DNA of 42,477 nt, from positions 1-42,477 of IMG/VR virus record IMGVR_UViG_3300032770_000045. One strand, 5' to 3'. The notes beneath the pieces are model-generated. The model did no database searches, was not told the DNA's origin, and saw only the letters and a list, made by a program, of their open reading frames with translations. Origin of the DNA: a virus. Numbering within the stretch: the first letter of the stretch is position 1; each line of letters starts with the position of its first letter. Shown here piece after piece: positions 7,101-14,669 of this stretch. A program made the position numbers and the translations under genes.

Positions 7101-9478
7101 CCAGCCCAAACCGCTGAATTATCTCCGGTATTTACCAAATTATTCCCAGTTAGTGCCCAAAAATGAGGACAATTCACATGTGCTGGGAAGTTTTGCAAGG
7201 TCAAGGCTTCCTGCATACTCGGAAATACCCCTTGATCAATAAAATCCTGACATTCATCATCAACCGCTGCCACACGGGGCAATACCCAGGCTTCCCCGTC
7301 AAGTTGATCATTATTGCCCCAAAAATCGGTAATCGCCCGACCAATAGTTGCCATCGTTTCGGTCATGGCGATTTGGGCTTGCTTCCAGGCGTTGCGCAGA
7401 GCTTCCCATTTCATCAGGCTATCCACAATCGCCCATAGAGTTTCATACCCCTGCTGCACAGCATCCCCGATAGCGGAAAACAAATCATCATGGTAAGTAC
7501 TGATAATTTGTTGAGCCGATTTTGTCGCATTATCTCTTATTTTCGCTAATGTATTATCCTGTATAGCCACTGGTTTATGGATTTTCAAGGTAGATAGATT
7601 ATCCTGAATGCTGGCTATATAGGTTCCTTTGTTGCCAACAAGTAAAGCAAACGGCAGCCCTATTTGGTCTTTACCGGATAGGGTCAAGTTTTTTTTTAGC
7701 CAGATGGTCTTTTCGGAGTCCGACATATCCTCCGATTGCTTCAAGGCTTCTGCTTTTGCCGCCTCATAGGTCGGTGTGATTGTCCCCGTTCGCCAATGTG
7801 CATATTCTTTTTGCATAGCTGCCCGCCGGGTTTTAATCCATTCTGGTAATTGCTCGACCGCGCCGGATTCATCGGGCAAGCTGTCTGAAGGCAATGCGGC
7901 ACGATTCCCGCTTACCTGTGCCGCGTTATTAGGTGTAGGCTTTGGCTCTGCTGTGGGCTTGAATGGCAATTGAGGCACTTGTGAGGCGTCTGGATTACCT
8001 GGATCAGTACCAGGAGCTATCGCAGGAGCTGCCGGTTTGACTTCCCCTGTAGCGTCGTGACCAAACAACTCGTTAGCCGCCTCATCCAAATCGATCAAGC
8101 CAGAATCTACCGCAGTCATGTATGTTATGGTATTTAGGTTGAAGGTTTGAGCGTCAAGATACTCATCGCTGGTTTTATGGTCATTAAACGTCAGCACAGC
8201 GTAGCTGTTCCGGCCCTTGACCCTCAAATAGAGGTTCAACGCCCATATCACCAGAATCTTGGCAAGCCGCTGGTAACTCTTGAGATTTTCGATGAATACC
8301 ATCCACTGCACAGTAGCGTGAGTAGTTGTCGCACCTTCATTGAAGCCTAGCAGGATCGGCAACTGTTTAGTCGCCGCTGTGTACTGCTGATTGAGTGCGG
8401 CAAATATCTTGTCTATCGGAAAAGCCACTTGACCAGGGTTAATAAACTGTGCCTCTACCATATCATAGTGTACAAAGGCGTCATCGGGGTTAAGGTTCTC
8501 AATGGTCGTTTGAATATTGGTGATATAGCCATCAATAAACTCTTGCTTGGCTATTTCCTGTCCGGGCAGGTTCAATTGAGGGTACAGGCTATCTATCGTG
8601 TTGCTAACCGCTTCCCCAATCATTTTCACATCAAGCCGAGGTGTGTTGTACATGTGAATGATCGCTTGCAGGTCTTTATAGAACTGCTGCAAGAAAAATA
8701 CAGTATCCAATACAGCTAATAGGGGAGATCGCCCAGCAGGATAATTGGTGCTGGAATCTTTACCGACATAGCGAAAACGCACGGGATCAAGCGGTACAAA
8801 CGGCCCGGAAATCAAAATACCCGGCACAAGGCGGTTATCCTCTGGATTCACCCAGAAGTCTATCAAACCTGGGTCCACCGGGTATACATCTTTAATATCC
8901 AATAAATCATCTGTCAACTCGACTTCACTGGCTGCCGCGCCAAACGTAAACAGGTTGAGCAAGGTCATAGCGATCATGAAGTCTACCCCAGGGAAATCTG
9001 AATCTTTACCCGAAAAACTGGTAAAATCATGTGCCCCGTTATACTCACTATATATCCTGGTGGCAAACTGCTGTACCAGTCTCAATCCTTCTGGGTCGGG
9101 CGTTGGATCATCATTATCCTCTTGCGCAGTGGTGCTTGCAGAAAACTTGCCGCCTGATTTTGTTTTGGTGTTTTTTGAGGCAGAACTCGGCAGCACCTGG
9201 AAAACCTCTAGCTTATAGCCGGGATTCCCCAGAGTGATGATATTCTCTACAGCCTTGCTGATGTAAGGGTCAAAATCTCGCATATCCTGAAGCATGGCAA
9301 ACAAGGTTCTGGAACGACTAGACGACCTTTTACCCATCGCATTCAGGCGTAATTGCAGGGCTTGTGTAGGTGCTGCCTCAAAAGTCGGGCGTTTAGCCGA
9401 CAGGGTTACTTTGCTGCCGTCAGGATTTACTATCGTCTTTGTCTTGCCGTCAGGATTTACAGGATAGCCGAATACCAT
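7097..9478 (-). CDS. Portal protein fused to a MuF-like head morphogenesis domain
   Basis: This 793-residue protein is much longer than typical portals (400-550). Residues 1 to about 480 look like a portal: RDFDPYISKAVENIITLGNP, the FTFGAAASEVELTDD and PVDPGLIDFWVNPE stretches, and a long helical crown region (AFPIDKIFAALNQQY, AATKQLPILLGF). A Pro-rich linker (about 485-545) separates a C-terminal domain ending DDECQDFIDQGVFPS and HVNCPHFWAL, the closing C-x-H signature of Mu gpF-like proteins. Those often follow the portal as a separate gene; here they seem fused. The protein forms the dodecameric packaging vertex. It is preceded by a decoration-like gene and terL lies 1.3 kb upstream. Confidence 0.8.
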   Translation of the reverse strand: MVFGYPVNPDGKTKTIVNPDGSKVTLSAKRPTFEAAPTQALQLRLNAMGKRSSSRSRTLFAMLQDMRDFDPYISKAVENIITLGNPGYKLEVFQVLPSSASKNTKTKSGGKFSASTTAQEDNDDPTPDPEGLRLVQQFATRIYSEYNGAHDFTSFSGKDSDFPGVDFMIAMTLLNLFTFGAAASEVELTDDLLDIKDVYPVDPGLIDFWVNPEDNRLVPGILISGPFVPLDPVRFRYVGKDSSTNYPAGRSPLLAVLDTVFFLQQFYKDLQAIIHMYNTPRLDVKMIGEAVSNTIDSLYPQLNLPGQEIAKQEFIDGYITNIQTTIENLNPDDAFVHYDMVEAQFINPGQVAFPIDKIFAALNQQYTAATKQLPILLGFNEGATTTHATVQWMVFIENLKSYQRLAKILVIWALNLYLRVKGRNSYAVLTFNDHKTSDEYLDAQTFNLNTITYMTAVDSGLIDLDEAANELFGHDATGEVKPAAPAIAPGTDPGNPDASQVPQLPFKPTAEPKPTPNNAAQVSGNRAALPSDSLPDESGAVEQLPEWIKTRRAAMQKEYAHWRTGTITPTYEAAKAEALKQSEDMSDSEKTIWLKKNLTLSGKDQIGLPFALLVGNKGTYIASIQDNLSTLKIHKPVAIQDNTLAKIRDNATKSAQQIISTYHDDLFSAIGDAVQQGYETLWAIVDSLMKWEALRNAWKQAQIAMTETMATIGRAITDFWGNNDQLDGEAWVLPRVAAVDDECQDFIDQGVFPSMQEALTLQNFPAHVNCPHFWALTGNNLVNTGDNSAVWAG

Positions 9479-9492
9479 TTATTTACCTACAC

Positions 9493-9858
9493 CTATTTGC
9501 CTCTATATCGGGCTTCATTCCGTTCTAAAATATATCTAGGATACAGAGACGCCACACCATTTACCACATATTTTAGATCATACCCCAATTCATAGGCTGC
9601 GTTCAAATCCTCTTCCAACTGATCGGAATGAACAATCACCTTATAATACCCATGTCCGGCTTGTGCCGAGTATTTTATCGTTGTGACGCCTTCATAATAA
9701 AAACCTATAGTCACAGGCTGTCCGGCTTTTGCATCTTCCATACATATACCTGCAATATTAAGACCCGTCTCGCCTATATAATAACGGCCCGACGGCTCAT
9801 ACATGTACACTGCTGTACCCGCTTTTATATCCTCACCAGCGATTCCCCGTTCATCCAT
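9493..9858 (-). CDS. DUF2190-like small protein before the portal
   Basis: This 121-residue protein resembles DUF2190-type capsid accessory proteins: GEDIKAGTAVYMYEPSGRYY near residue 8, GICMEDAKAGQPVTIGFYYEG near residue 37 and a segment with GHGYYKVIVHS. It could be a third decoration-type protein, although its place upstream of the portal rather than near the capsid gene is unusual. It overlaps the upstream small gene by 8 bases and ends 14 bases before the portal start. Confidence 0.55.
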   Translation of the reverse strand: MDERGIAGEDIKAGTAVYMYEPSGRYYIGETGLNIAGICMEDAKAGQPVTIGFYYEGVTTIKYSAQAGHGYYKVIVHSDQLEEDLNAAYELGYDLKYVVNGVASLYPRYILERNEARYRGK

Positions 9859-10054
9859 TACTGGTTTTTCTCCCCACTCCCACAGGATATTTAGGACGCC
9901 CCAAAGAATATTTTAGCACACCTATCGGGTTTTCAGGGGTCGGTTGCCTGACTTCAATCAAATAAAGAGGATATATACAAACACCCAACAACCTCAATAA
10001 CTTACAACGAATATCTGTTATAGCCCAACCCAGACGAATACTAAACCCGATCAT
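9851..10054 (-). CDS. Hypothetical small protein
   Basis: This 67-residue frame overlaps its upstream neighbour by 4 bases (ATGA) and its downstream neighbour by 8, a pattern typical of coupled translation. The N-terminal half is hydrophobic (GWAITDIRCKLLRLLGVCIYPLYLI) and the C-terminal half is Pro- and Arg/Lys-rich. It could be a membrane-associated peptide, but no family is recognised. Confidence 0.45.
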   Translation of the reverse strand: MIGFSIRLGWAITDIRCKLLRLLGVCIYPLYLIEVRQPTPENPIGVLKYSLGRPKYPVGVGRKTSNG

Positions 10055-10260
10055 TGTCCATCATCCTCGCCATATTCAAAATCCTCTTTTTCTGATTCAG
10101 GAAGTTCTTTATATAAAATCAGAATAGGATCACCCGTGCGCGGGCAAGTTGCCCAATGTGTGTACACCTCTTCAGGGTTTATTACAACACACCTATCAAA
10201 ACTATGTACCGCTAACCCTTGATGGTTTTTCCCACACCGCGCACAACGCTTTATGTCCAT
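10051..10260 (-). CDS. Small zinc-ribbon protein
   Basis: From the ATG at 10260, which has GAGG five bases upstream, this is a 69-residue protein with C6-x2-C9 (RCARCGKNH) and further Cys in DRCVV and ATCPRTG, enough for one zinc site. The C-terminus is strongly acidic (ESEKEDFEYGEDDG). An upstream ATG at 10302 would read through the dyad motif and is less likely. Function unknown. Confidence 0.6.
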   Translation of the reverse strand: MDIKRCARCGKNHQGLAVHSFDRCVVINPEEVYTHWATCPRTGDPILILYKELPESEKEDFEYGEDDGQ

Positions 10261-10290
10261 ATTTTCCTCGTCATAGTGCCGAAATTTGCA

Positions 10291-10319
10291 GATAATCTGC
10301 ATTATCGGAAGTGATTTTA
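10291..10319 (-). promoter_or_regulatory. Dyad control motif copy 2 with adjacent -10-like hexamer
   Basis: Plus-strand GATAA (10291-10295), TCTGC, then ATTATCGGAA (10301-10310), preceded by TTTGCA. On the minus strand TAAAAT (10319 down to 10314) lies three bases before the motif. A transcript would pass into the zinc-ribbon gene, the DUF2190-like gene and the portal. Confidence 0.5.
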
Positions 10320-10568
10320 GCTATTCCACACCATCCAACAATGGCCGCAATATGCCTTGCCGTCAGACCGTGTTGCTGCGCCTTCTTTGCCACACATAAC
10401 GCATTCTGTTTCATTGGCAAAATCTTGATCAAGGACTGCCAGTTCTTCGGGCGACAACCCAAAGCCACAATCAATCACCTCAGGCAGCTTATCTGCCACC
10501 TCAACCCCTTTTGCTGTCAAGGCCATACGGGCTATGTCCGGGTTATCAGTGATTCGTTTAGGCAGCAT
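10317..10568 (-). CDS. Small protein with C-terminal zinc ribbon
   Basis: This 83-residue protein has a helical N-terminal part (MALTAKGVEVADKLPEVI) and a four-Cys ribbon at the end: C-x2-C in ECVMCGKEG and C-x2-C in AYCGHCWMV. The spacing of about 14 residues between pairs suits one zinc. The gene overlaps the next upstream gene by 11 bases. Function unknown; it is one of several small zinc-ribbon genes. Confidence 0.6.
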   Translation of the reverse strand: MLPKRITDNPDIARMALTAKGVEVADKLPEVIDCGFGLSPEELAVLDQDFANETECVMCGKEGAATRSDGKAYCGHCWMVWNS

Positions 10569-10764
10569 GGCTATCCACCTCGTTCAAAAAGGCTTGAATC
10601 TTGCGGCATACTTCAACGATGCTTTCCATATCTTCGGTGGTCAGAAATTCAAAATGATACCAACCCTCATCAGCCCCGATGACCAACTCCGATGTATCTA
10701 ACTCTCGAATCATCTCAAACAGTTTTTGAATATCGCTCTCATCCATGTTCGTTTTTCTCTTCAT
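10558..10764 (-). CDS. Hypothetical acidic helical protein
   Basis: The frame gives 68 residues from the ATG at 10764 or 62 from an internal ATG at 10746; a GGGG lies two bases before the first and AAGAG about ten bases before the second, so the start is open. The protein is acidic and helical (DIQKLFEMIRELDTSELVIG, MESIVEVCRKIQAFLNEVD). No family recognised. It follows the terminase gene by 60 bases. Confidence 0.5.
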   Translation of the reverse strand: MKRKTNMDESDIQKLFEMIRELDTSELVIGADEGWYHFEFLTTEDMESIVEVCRKIQAFLNEVDSHAA

Positions 10765-10824
10765 AACCCCAAATTGCCTATTCAGTTTATACTAAAAGTT
10801 TGCACAGCGCAAGTCAAATCGGTT

Positions 10825-12384
10825 TTAATAACTTTTGGGTACTTTTGTAACATTCAAACCAGAAGGGTGATTATTGCCCCTATTTTGCTTCTGAGGTACT
10901 CCTATGACCATTTTATTCATTGAAGGGGCTTGCTTGACGTTTTGGGCGGTAAGTTTGTTAAATGCGCCCGCCGTTGCATCCCCCTGATCTCTGTATTTTC
11001 CGTTGGGGATAGCGATCATTTCTTCGATGTACATCCGGTTCCAGTCACCAATTTTTAGCCGGACGTGACCCACCTGAGCTTGGGCAATGAAAGGTTCTAA
11101 TCGTACATCCTTAGAGCCGGTCACTTTATCCGCCTGCACAGTGAAGCCAGCCAAGTTCCTGACCGTATTTTCGGCGGATTCTTTGCCGCCTGATCCCGGC
11201 TCCTGTTCCGTCCAAATTGCCACATTGCCGTAGGCCAGTTGATCACGCCGTGCTGTTTCCAGGATTTTTTGTTCTCTGTCGGCAGCTTGCCATTTACCCA
11301 CTACCGCGTCAAGCACCCAATACCGACCATCGCTATCACGGGACATAAGGATTCCAGCCGTATTACAAGCCCCGTCACTTTCTGATCCCGCTTTATCCCA
11401 GTAACGACAAAATTTTGACAAGGGCTTATCAGGAATGTCAGCCTTAAGCATCTCTCGCTTTATACGTCCCCCCTCATCCGGTCTTGGCACGCCCTGATAT
11501 TCGGCAGCCCAAGCTTCTGTAGAAACTTCACCCTCATCGCGCCGATATTCCAATGTTGCCAATGAAATCACAGCAGGTGATAACGGCTCGCCAGCTTGCC
11601 GACCAACGGGATCAGGTTGCCCTATTTGGTCAAACATACCCAAATATTCGTTATTGCGATCTCGTACCTCCTGTGTTTCTGCAATAGCAGGCAGGCGTAA
11701 TAATGTCCATTGATCACCTGATTCCAACAATAACTGCCCCACTAAATCCGCCTCATGCCAACGAGTCATGATTATAACCGTAGCGGCATTCTCGCGCTTG
11801 CGATTTACGAGGTCGTTTTTATAAAAATTCTCAACTTTTCGGCGCATCGTAGGGCTTTGAGATTCTTCCCAGTTCTTATGAGGGTCATCAATCAGCACTA
11901 ACCCAAAACCGCGCCCCGTAACATCCCCACCAATACCACCCGCCCACATACCGCCTTCGTGCCCTGCTAAGTCCCATTTTCCTACCCCACGAGAACCGGG
12001 GCGTAAGTAGATACCCGGATAGATAGCCTGATACTCCTCAGAGTCCAGAATATCCCTTACCTTGCGAGACTTCGTTTCAGCCAGATCAGCACCATAACTG
12101 ACCACACATACAGGACGATCAGGGTATCGACCTAGCCAATAGGCTGCAAAACTCACACTGGTGAGCAAAGACTTACCATGTTGTGGAGGAGCCGTGATGA
12201 TCAAGCGCTGAATCTCACCGCTTGCCACACGATCCAATGCAGCCGCCATTACCCTGTGTGCCGCATCAATCACATATCCCGGCTGCGTCATAGCCGTGAA
12301 ATGAATAAGAGATCGCCGTGCTAGGGCTAATTCCGCTTCTCGCAAAAAATCACTACGGCTCAGTTCGGTATCAGCTAATTGCAC
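10825..12384 (-). CDS. terL: Terminase large subunit
   Basis: This 519-residue protein has the packaging ATPase and nuclease motifs. The N-terminal ATPase contains a Walker A-like APPQHGKS (residues 65-72), Walker B with LVLIDDP (Asp166, Asp167) and a coupling segment TRWHEADLVG near 208. The C-terminal RNase H-like nuclease shows RYWDKAGSESDG (Asp330), WTEQEPGSGG (Glu393) and RDQGDATAGAFN (Asp469). Length fits large terminases. It pumps DNA through the portal encoded 1.3 kb downstream. It is preceded by a minus-strand -10 box and a dyad motif, and upstream of those by a large palindrome. The subtype and DNA-end type cannot be told from sequence alone. Confidence 0.92.
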   Translation of the reverse strand: MQLADTELSRSDFLREAELALARRSLIHFTAMTQPGYVIDAAHRVMAAALDRVASGEIQRLIITAPPQHGKSLLTSVSFAAYWLGRYPDRPVCVVSYGADLAETKSRKVRDILDSEEYQAIYPGIYLRPGSRGVGKWDLAGHEGGMWAGGIGGDVTGRGFGLVLIDDPHKNWEESQSPTMRRKVENFYKNDLVNRKRENAATVIIMTRWHEADLVGQLLLESGDQWTLLRLPAIAETQEVRDRNNEYLGMFDQIGQPDPVGRQAGEPLSPAVISLATLEYRRDEGEVSTEAWAAEYQGVPRPDEGGRIKREMLKADIPDKPLSKFCRYWDKAGSESDGACNTAGILMSRDSDGRYWVLDAVVGKWQAADREQKILETARRDQLAYGNVAIWTEQEPGSGGKESAENTVRNLAGFTVQADKVTGSKDVRLEPFIAQAQVGHVRLKIGDWNRMYIEEMIAIPNGKYRDQGDATAGAFNKLTAQNVKQAPSMNKMVIGVPQKQNRGNNHPSGLNVTKVPKSY

Positions 12385-12409
12385 AGTTCGCTTACAGCCT
12401 CAAAATAAC

Positions 12410-12440
12410 TTCCGATAATGATACTTATCTGCAAATTATA
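12410..12440 (-). promoter_or_regulatory. terL promoter with dyad control motif copy 3
   Basis: On the minus strand a perfect TATAAT (12440 down to 12435) is followed at once by TTTGCAGATAA, GTATC and ATTATCGGAA (ending at 12410), so the dyad covers the expected start of transcription. No good -35 hexamer lies at 16-18 bases, so activation or a non-standard -35 is possible. Confidence 0.6.
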
Positions 12441-12479
12441 GCACAGCACCAACATAAACACCTAACAGCAGACGCAAGC

Positions 12480-12559
12480 ATTAGAATGTGTTCACTTGCC
12501 TCGCGAGATGTATAAGAACTATATATTACATCTCGCGAGGCAAGTGAACACATTCTAAT
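12480..12559. repeat. Large palindrome A, 33-base perfect arms
   Basis: The arms 12480-12512 and 12527-12559 are perfectly complementary and enclose a 14-base spacer (TAAGAACTATATAT). The inner part of each arm, TTGCCTCGCGAGATGTA, is identical to palindrome B at 24886-24955, while the outer 16 bases are unrelated to it. Each arm contains the self-complementary 8-mer CTCGCGAG. It begins 12 bases after the stop of the double helix-turn-helix gene and lies upstream of the terL promoter. No T-run follows on the minus strand, so it is not an ordinary intrinsic terminator. Confidence 0.95.
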
Positions 12560-12571
12560 AGTCCAGCCTGC

Positions 12572-12946
12572 TTAAGCAAAACTGATACCACAAGCTAGTT
12601 TAGCTTTGCGGATAGTGCTTTTGCTGCATCCATTGATTTCAGCAGCTTCTCGATCCGTAAGCCATTTGCGGGATTCATCAGCCTTAAACCATGCTATAGC
12701 AGCATTCAATTTGCGGGCTGGATAATTTAGCTTCTTTTTAGCCTTTACTGGCAAAGCCATTATTTTTTGATGCCAATAGGAATCTTGTCGTAAAATGCCT
12801 TTAGCTTTGGATGCGATAGATTGACTGCATGAAAAAATACCAGCAATCTGCTCATTGGTAAATTGGAAGCGAGTAATATCTTCTTTGAACCATTTCACAA
12901 TTTCGGGATATAAGATAGTTCTTGTGGTCTGTAGTTTCTCAGCCAT
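12572..12946 (-). CDS. Protein of two tandem helix-turn-helix units
   Basis: From the ATG at 12946 (AAGGAATCGAAGA leader) this 124-residue protein consists of two related units. Both have a Trp (W19, W86) followed exactly 21 residues later by Cys-Ser (C40, C107), within helix-turn-helix patterns FTNEQIAGIFSCSQSIASKA and LTDREAAEINGCSKSTIRKA. The same unit with the same spacing closes the primase (W1127, C1148). It is probably a DNA-binding protein, either a regulator or part of the packaging machinery, given terL next door. Palindrome A starts 12 bases after its stop and is its best candidate target. The start overlaps the upstream gene by 8 bases. Confidence 0.75.
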   Translation of the reverse strand: MAEKLQTTRTILYPEIVKWFKEDITRFQFTNEQIAGIFSCSQSIASKAKGILRQDSYWHQKIMALPVKAKKKLNYPARKLNAAIAWFKADESRKWLTDREAAEINGCSKSTIRKAKLACGISFA

Positions 12947-13130
12947 TCTTCGATTCCTTCTCAATATGCAACGTTAAAAGTTTGGTTAAAGCGCCTTCAA
13001 CCTCACTGGCTATAAAATCTACTTTCTGATCATGCTTGCTGAGTGTTTCGCCGTTCCTCACTCGCAATCCAGAGGCTTTCAAATGATCACGAACCATAGT
13101 CAAGGTTTGGGTTAGCATAGTTTTGTCCAT
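12939..13130 (-). CDS. Hypothetical small helical protein
   Basis: From the ATG at 13130 this is a 63-residue protein (MDKTMLTQTLTMVRDHLKAS...), mostly helical and charged, without Cys or membrane segments. Its leader contains a 17-base sequence spanning the ribosome site and start (13127-13143) that is repeated exactly at the start of the next gene (12943-12959). It overlaps that gene by 8 bases. No family recognised. Confidence 0.6.
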   Translation of the reverse strand: MDKTMLTQTLTMVRDHLKASGLRVRNGETLSKHDQKVDFIASEVEGALTKLLTLHIEKESKNG

Positions 13131-13159
13131 TCTTCGATTCCTTTCTGGCATAAACGCAA

Positions 13160-13178
13160 AGCCGGGTATATCCCGGCT
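13160..13178. other. Small hairpin in the gap after the DUF5681-like gene
   Basis: AGCCGGG (13160-13166) and CCCGGCT (13172-13178) form a 7-bp stem with loop TATAT. On the minus strand it is followed by TTTGCGTTT, a weak T-rich tail, so it may be a weak terminator or a translation hairpin ahead of the next gene. A second short hairpin (ACCCC/GGGGT) lies at about 13205-13219. Confidence 0.4.
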
Positions 13179-13221
13179 AATTTCAACGAAACGATATAGC
13201 CCTGGTATACCCCTACCGGGG

Positions 13222-13569
13222 TCACTCTTTCAGACGCTTTATTAGCGTCTCCAATTGATCCACTGATAACCCGGATAAATCCAGGTGAATTTGTCGAGCG
13301 TCAACTTGCGGCATGGTATCTTCATCGATAATATGCTGGCGTAGGACGGGCGTGCCGATCAGGTAGTCGGCTAAAAATTTCCGGGCAGCAGAGTTACCCT
13401 TTTTGGCGTCTTTTACAGCCCTGATGGTAATATCCGCCCAATCTTCCTCAGTGCATTTTGAGATCATAATATCCAAATATTTGATCTCGGTTTCACGCTT
13501 AGGCCGTCCTGTCGGGTTAGCGATATGCCCTTTTTGAAAAGTGGTAGGGGATTTTACTATTTGCCCCAT
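13222..13569 (-). CDS. DUF5681-like protein, possible small terminase
   Basis: This 115-residue protein opens with FQKGHIANPTGRPKRE (residues 11-26), matching the FKKGQSGNPKGRPKG signature of the DUF5681 family, basic proteins common in phages and prophages next to terminase genes. The rest is helical, with AVKDAKKGNSAARKFLADYL resembling the DNA-binding helices of that family, and a coiled C-terminus (LSVDQLETLIKRLKE). Its place about 0.8 kb upstream of terL, with two small genes between, supports a packaging-initiation role; this is inference. Confidence 0.6.
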   Translation of the reverse strand: MGQIVKSPTTFQKGHIANPTGRPKRETEIKYLDIMISKCTEEDWADITIRAVKDAKKGNSAARKFLADYLIGTPVLRQHIIDEDTMPQVDARQIHLDLSGLSVDQLETLIKRLKE

Positions 13570-13588
13570 CTAATTGATCCTACATTTT

Positions 13589-13795
13589 TCAACGTTTGTA
13601 GATGACATGTGTACCGTTTGTAGAAGGTTCGGGGCAATAATGTGTAATGCCCACTTTGGTGAATTTATGGCAGCGCGAGCATAATACCAGATCATTAGAG
13701 GGAGGATGCTGATCCTGAACGGTAACGCTCTCGATAGCCTCACCTCGTATGGTGAGGAGTTTATTTCCAATATATAAAACCAATTCTTGAGTCAT
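13589..13795 (-). CDS. Small zinc-ribbon protein
   Basis: This 68-residue protein has an N-terminal beta segment (LVLYIGNKLLTIRG, EAIESVTVQ) and a Cys-His set CSRCHKFTKVGITHYC near residues 39-54, suitable for one zinc. Another frame overlaps it out of phase but lacks comparable features. It follows a membrane/coiled-coil gene by 7 bases and precedes the DUF5681-like gene by 19. Function unknown. Confidence 0.55.
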   Translation of the reverse strand: MTQELVLYIGNKLLTIRGEAIESVTVQDQHPPSNDLVLCSRCHKFTKVGITHYCPEPSTNGTHVIYKR

Positions 13796-13802
13796 AGGCT
13801 TA

Positions 13803-14219
13803 TTATTTACTCTCCGAAATATGTGCCAGCAAGATTTTAGCGTCGGAGTGATTCCAGACCGTGCTGGCGACTTCCCGGATAATCTTCTCCGTATTACGGT
13901 TGCTGTTTTCTTGAGTGGCTGTCGTGCTGGCGATAAGTTTGAGCATCTCCTCGTGATCGTTTTGGGCGATCAGGCTGCGCATGGTGATTCGCTCCGCCTC
14001 TAGCGCGTTCAATTCTTTTTGCTGATCCAGTTGCTCTCGAAACAGTCGACTCGTTTCCTGAAAGGTTTTTATAAGTTCTTTATTCTCCGAACTGAAGATC
14101 ACAATAATCATGCGGATCAAGGCCAGGAAGCCGAGCATTAAAAATACGACCATGATCGCCAGAATGAGCAAACCGATCAGGGGGGAATTGATGGCTGCAT
14201 TAATCGCTGTTTGGAGCAT
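13803..14219 (-). CDS. Membrane-anchored coiled-coil protein
   Basis: From the ATG at 14219 the 138-residue product has one strong transmembrane helix (SPLIGLLILAIMVVFLMLGF, residues 12-31) extended by further hydrophobic residues. A long charged coiled-coil follows (SRLFREQLDQQKELNALEAE and onward). The topology would leave the coiled coil on one side of the membrane. A longer reading upstream would cross the inverted repeat at 14224-14258 and is unlikely. It could be a holin/spanin-like or anchoring factor, or a partner of the partition operon upstream; nothing decides this. Confidence 0.65.
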   Translation of the reverse strand: MLQTAINAAINSPLIGLLILAIMVVFLMLGFLALIRMIIVIFSSENKELIKTFQETSRLFREQLDQQKELNALEAERITMRSLIAQNDHEEMLKLIASTTATQENSNRNTEKIIREVASTVWNHSDAKILLAHISESK

Positions 14220-14223
14220 ATGT

Positions 14224-14258
14224 CTAAGCCTAACGGGTGAATAGATAGTTAGGCTTAG
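14224..14258. promoter_or_regulatory. Inverted repeat ahead of the membrane/coiled-coil gene
   Basis: CTAAGCCTAAC (14224-14234) and GTTAGGCTTAG (14248-14258) are perfectly complementary 11-base arms with a 13-base spacer. On the minus strand a TATACT hexamer (14262 down to 14257) overlaps its edge and the start codon lies 5 bases beyond the other arm. It could be an operator or an mRNA hairpin limiting translation of the next gene. There is no T-run. Confidence 0.55.
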
Positions 14259-14289
14259 TATATCACAAAAGCGTAACAGGGAGATCAGC

Positions 14290-14667
14290 TTAGTCGTGCA
14301 ATTCCCATTCTGCTGAATCATCTACAATGGATGAACGGGGGTTTTCGGTAGTATTCCAACTGCGCCAGGTCAGGCTATAGGCTTCCTCATCTTCTCCCAT
14401 GTCGATCACATCAAGAAGCTCCACCCATTGTTTGTTAACAAGTGTCGTATCCGTTGTTCTAATTATCATACCTTTTTTTAGTTGAGGCGTATGCAAGATA
14501 TTACCTGGATGTATTATAGGCTTCTCGATCAGGCTAATTTCTAATCGATAGTTGGATTCCTTGCCCTGGATGTTTAAGAACATCTGTGCCAAACCGGCGA
14601 CTATCACGTTTTGCAGTTCTTCTTCTGGCAGATAATCACCGAGATCGAAACTGAGTTTGATATTCAT
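14290..14667 (-). CDS. Hypothetical protein downstream of the partition genes
   Basis: This 125-residue protein follows the ParR-like gene by 2 bases and may be co-expressed with it. It is mixed alpha/beta (KLSFDLGDYLPEEELQNVIV, GNYRLEISLIEKPIIHPG-like, MIIRTTDTTLVNKQWVELLD) and acidic at the C-terminus. No known domain is recognised. Its stable place in the operon suggests an accessory role in partition or a linked early function; this is inference from position only. Confidence 0.6.
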   Translation of the reverse strand: MNIKLSFDLGDYLPEEELQNVIVAGLAQMFLNIQGKESNYRLEISLIEKPIIHPGNILHTPQLKKGMIIRTTDTTLVNKQWVELLDVIDMGEDEEAYSLTWRSWNTTENPRSSIVDDSAEWELHD

Positions 14668-14669
14668 AG

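Noticed and set aside
12480-12559. Hairpin telomere (protelomerase target) as in linear phage-plasmids
   Set aside because: Telomere sites are continuous palindromes at the centre, but both copies here have a 14-base non-palindromic spacer. I see no protelomerase-like gene, and the contig closes into a circle.
13570-13770. Alternative minus-strand frame over the zinc-ribbon gene
   Set aside because: It overlaps a better supported frame with a zinc motif, and its own product has no recognisable pattern.
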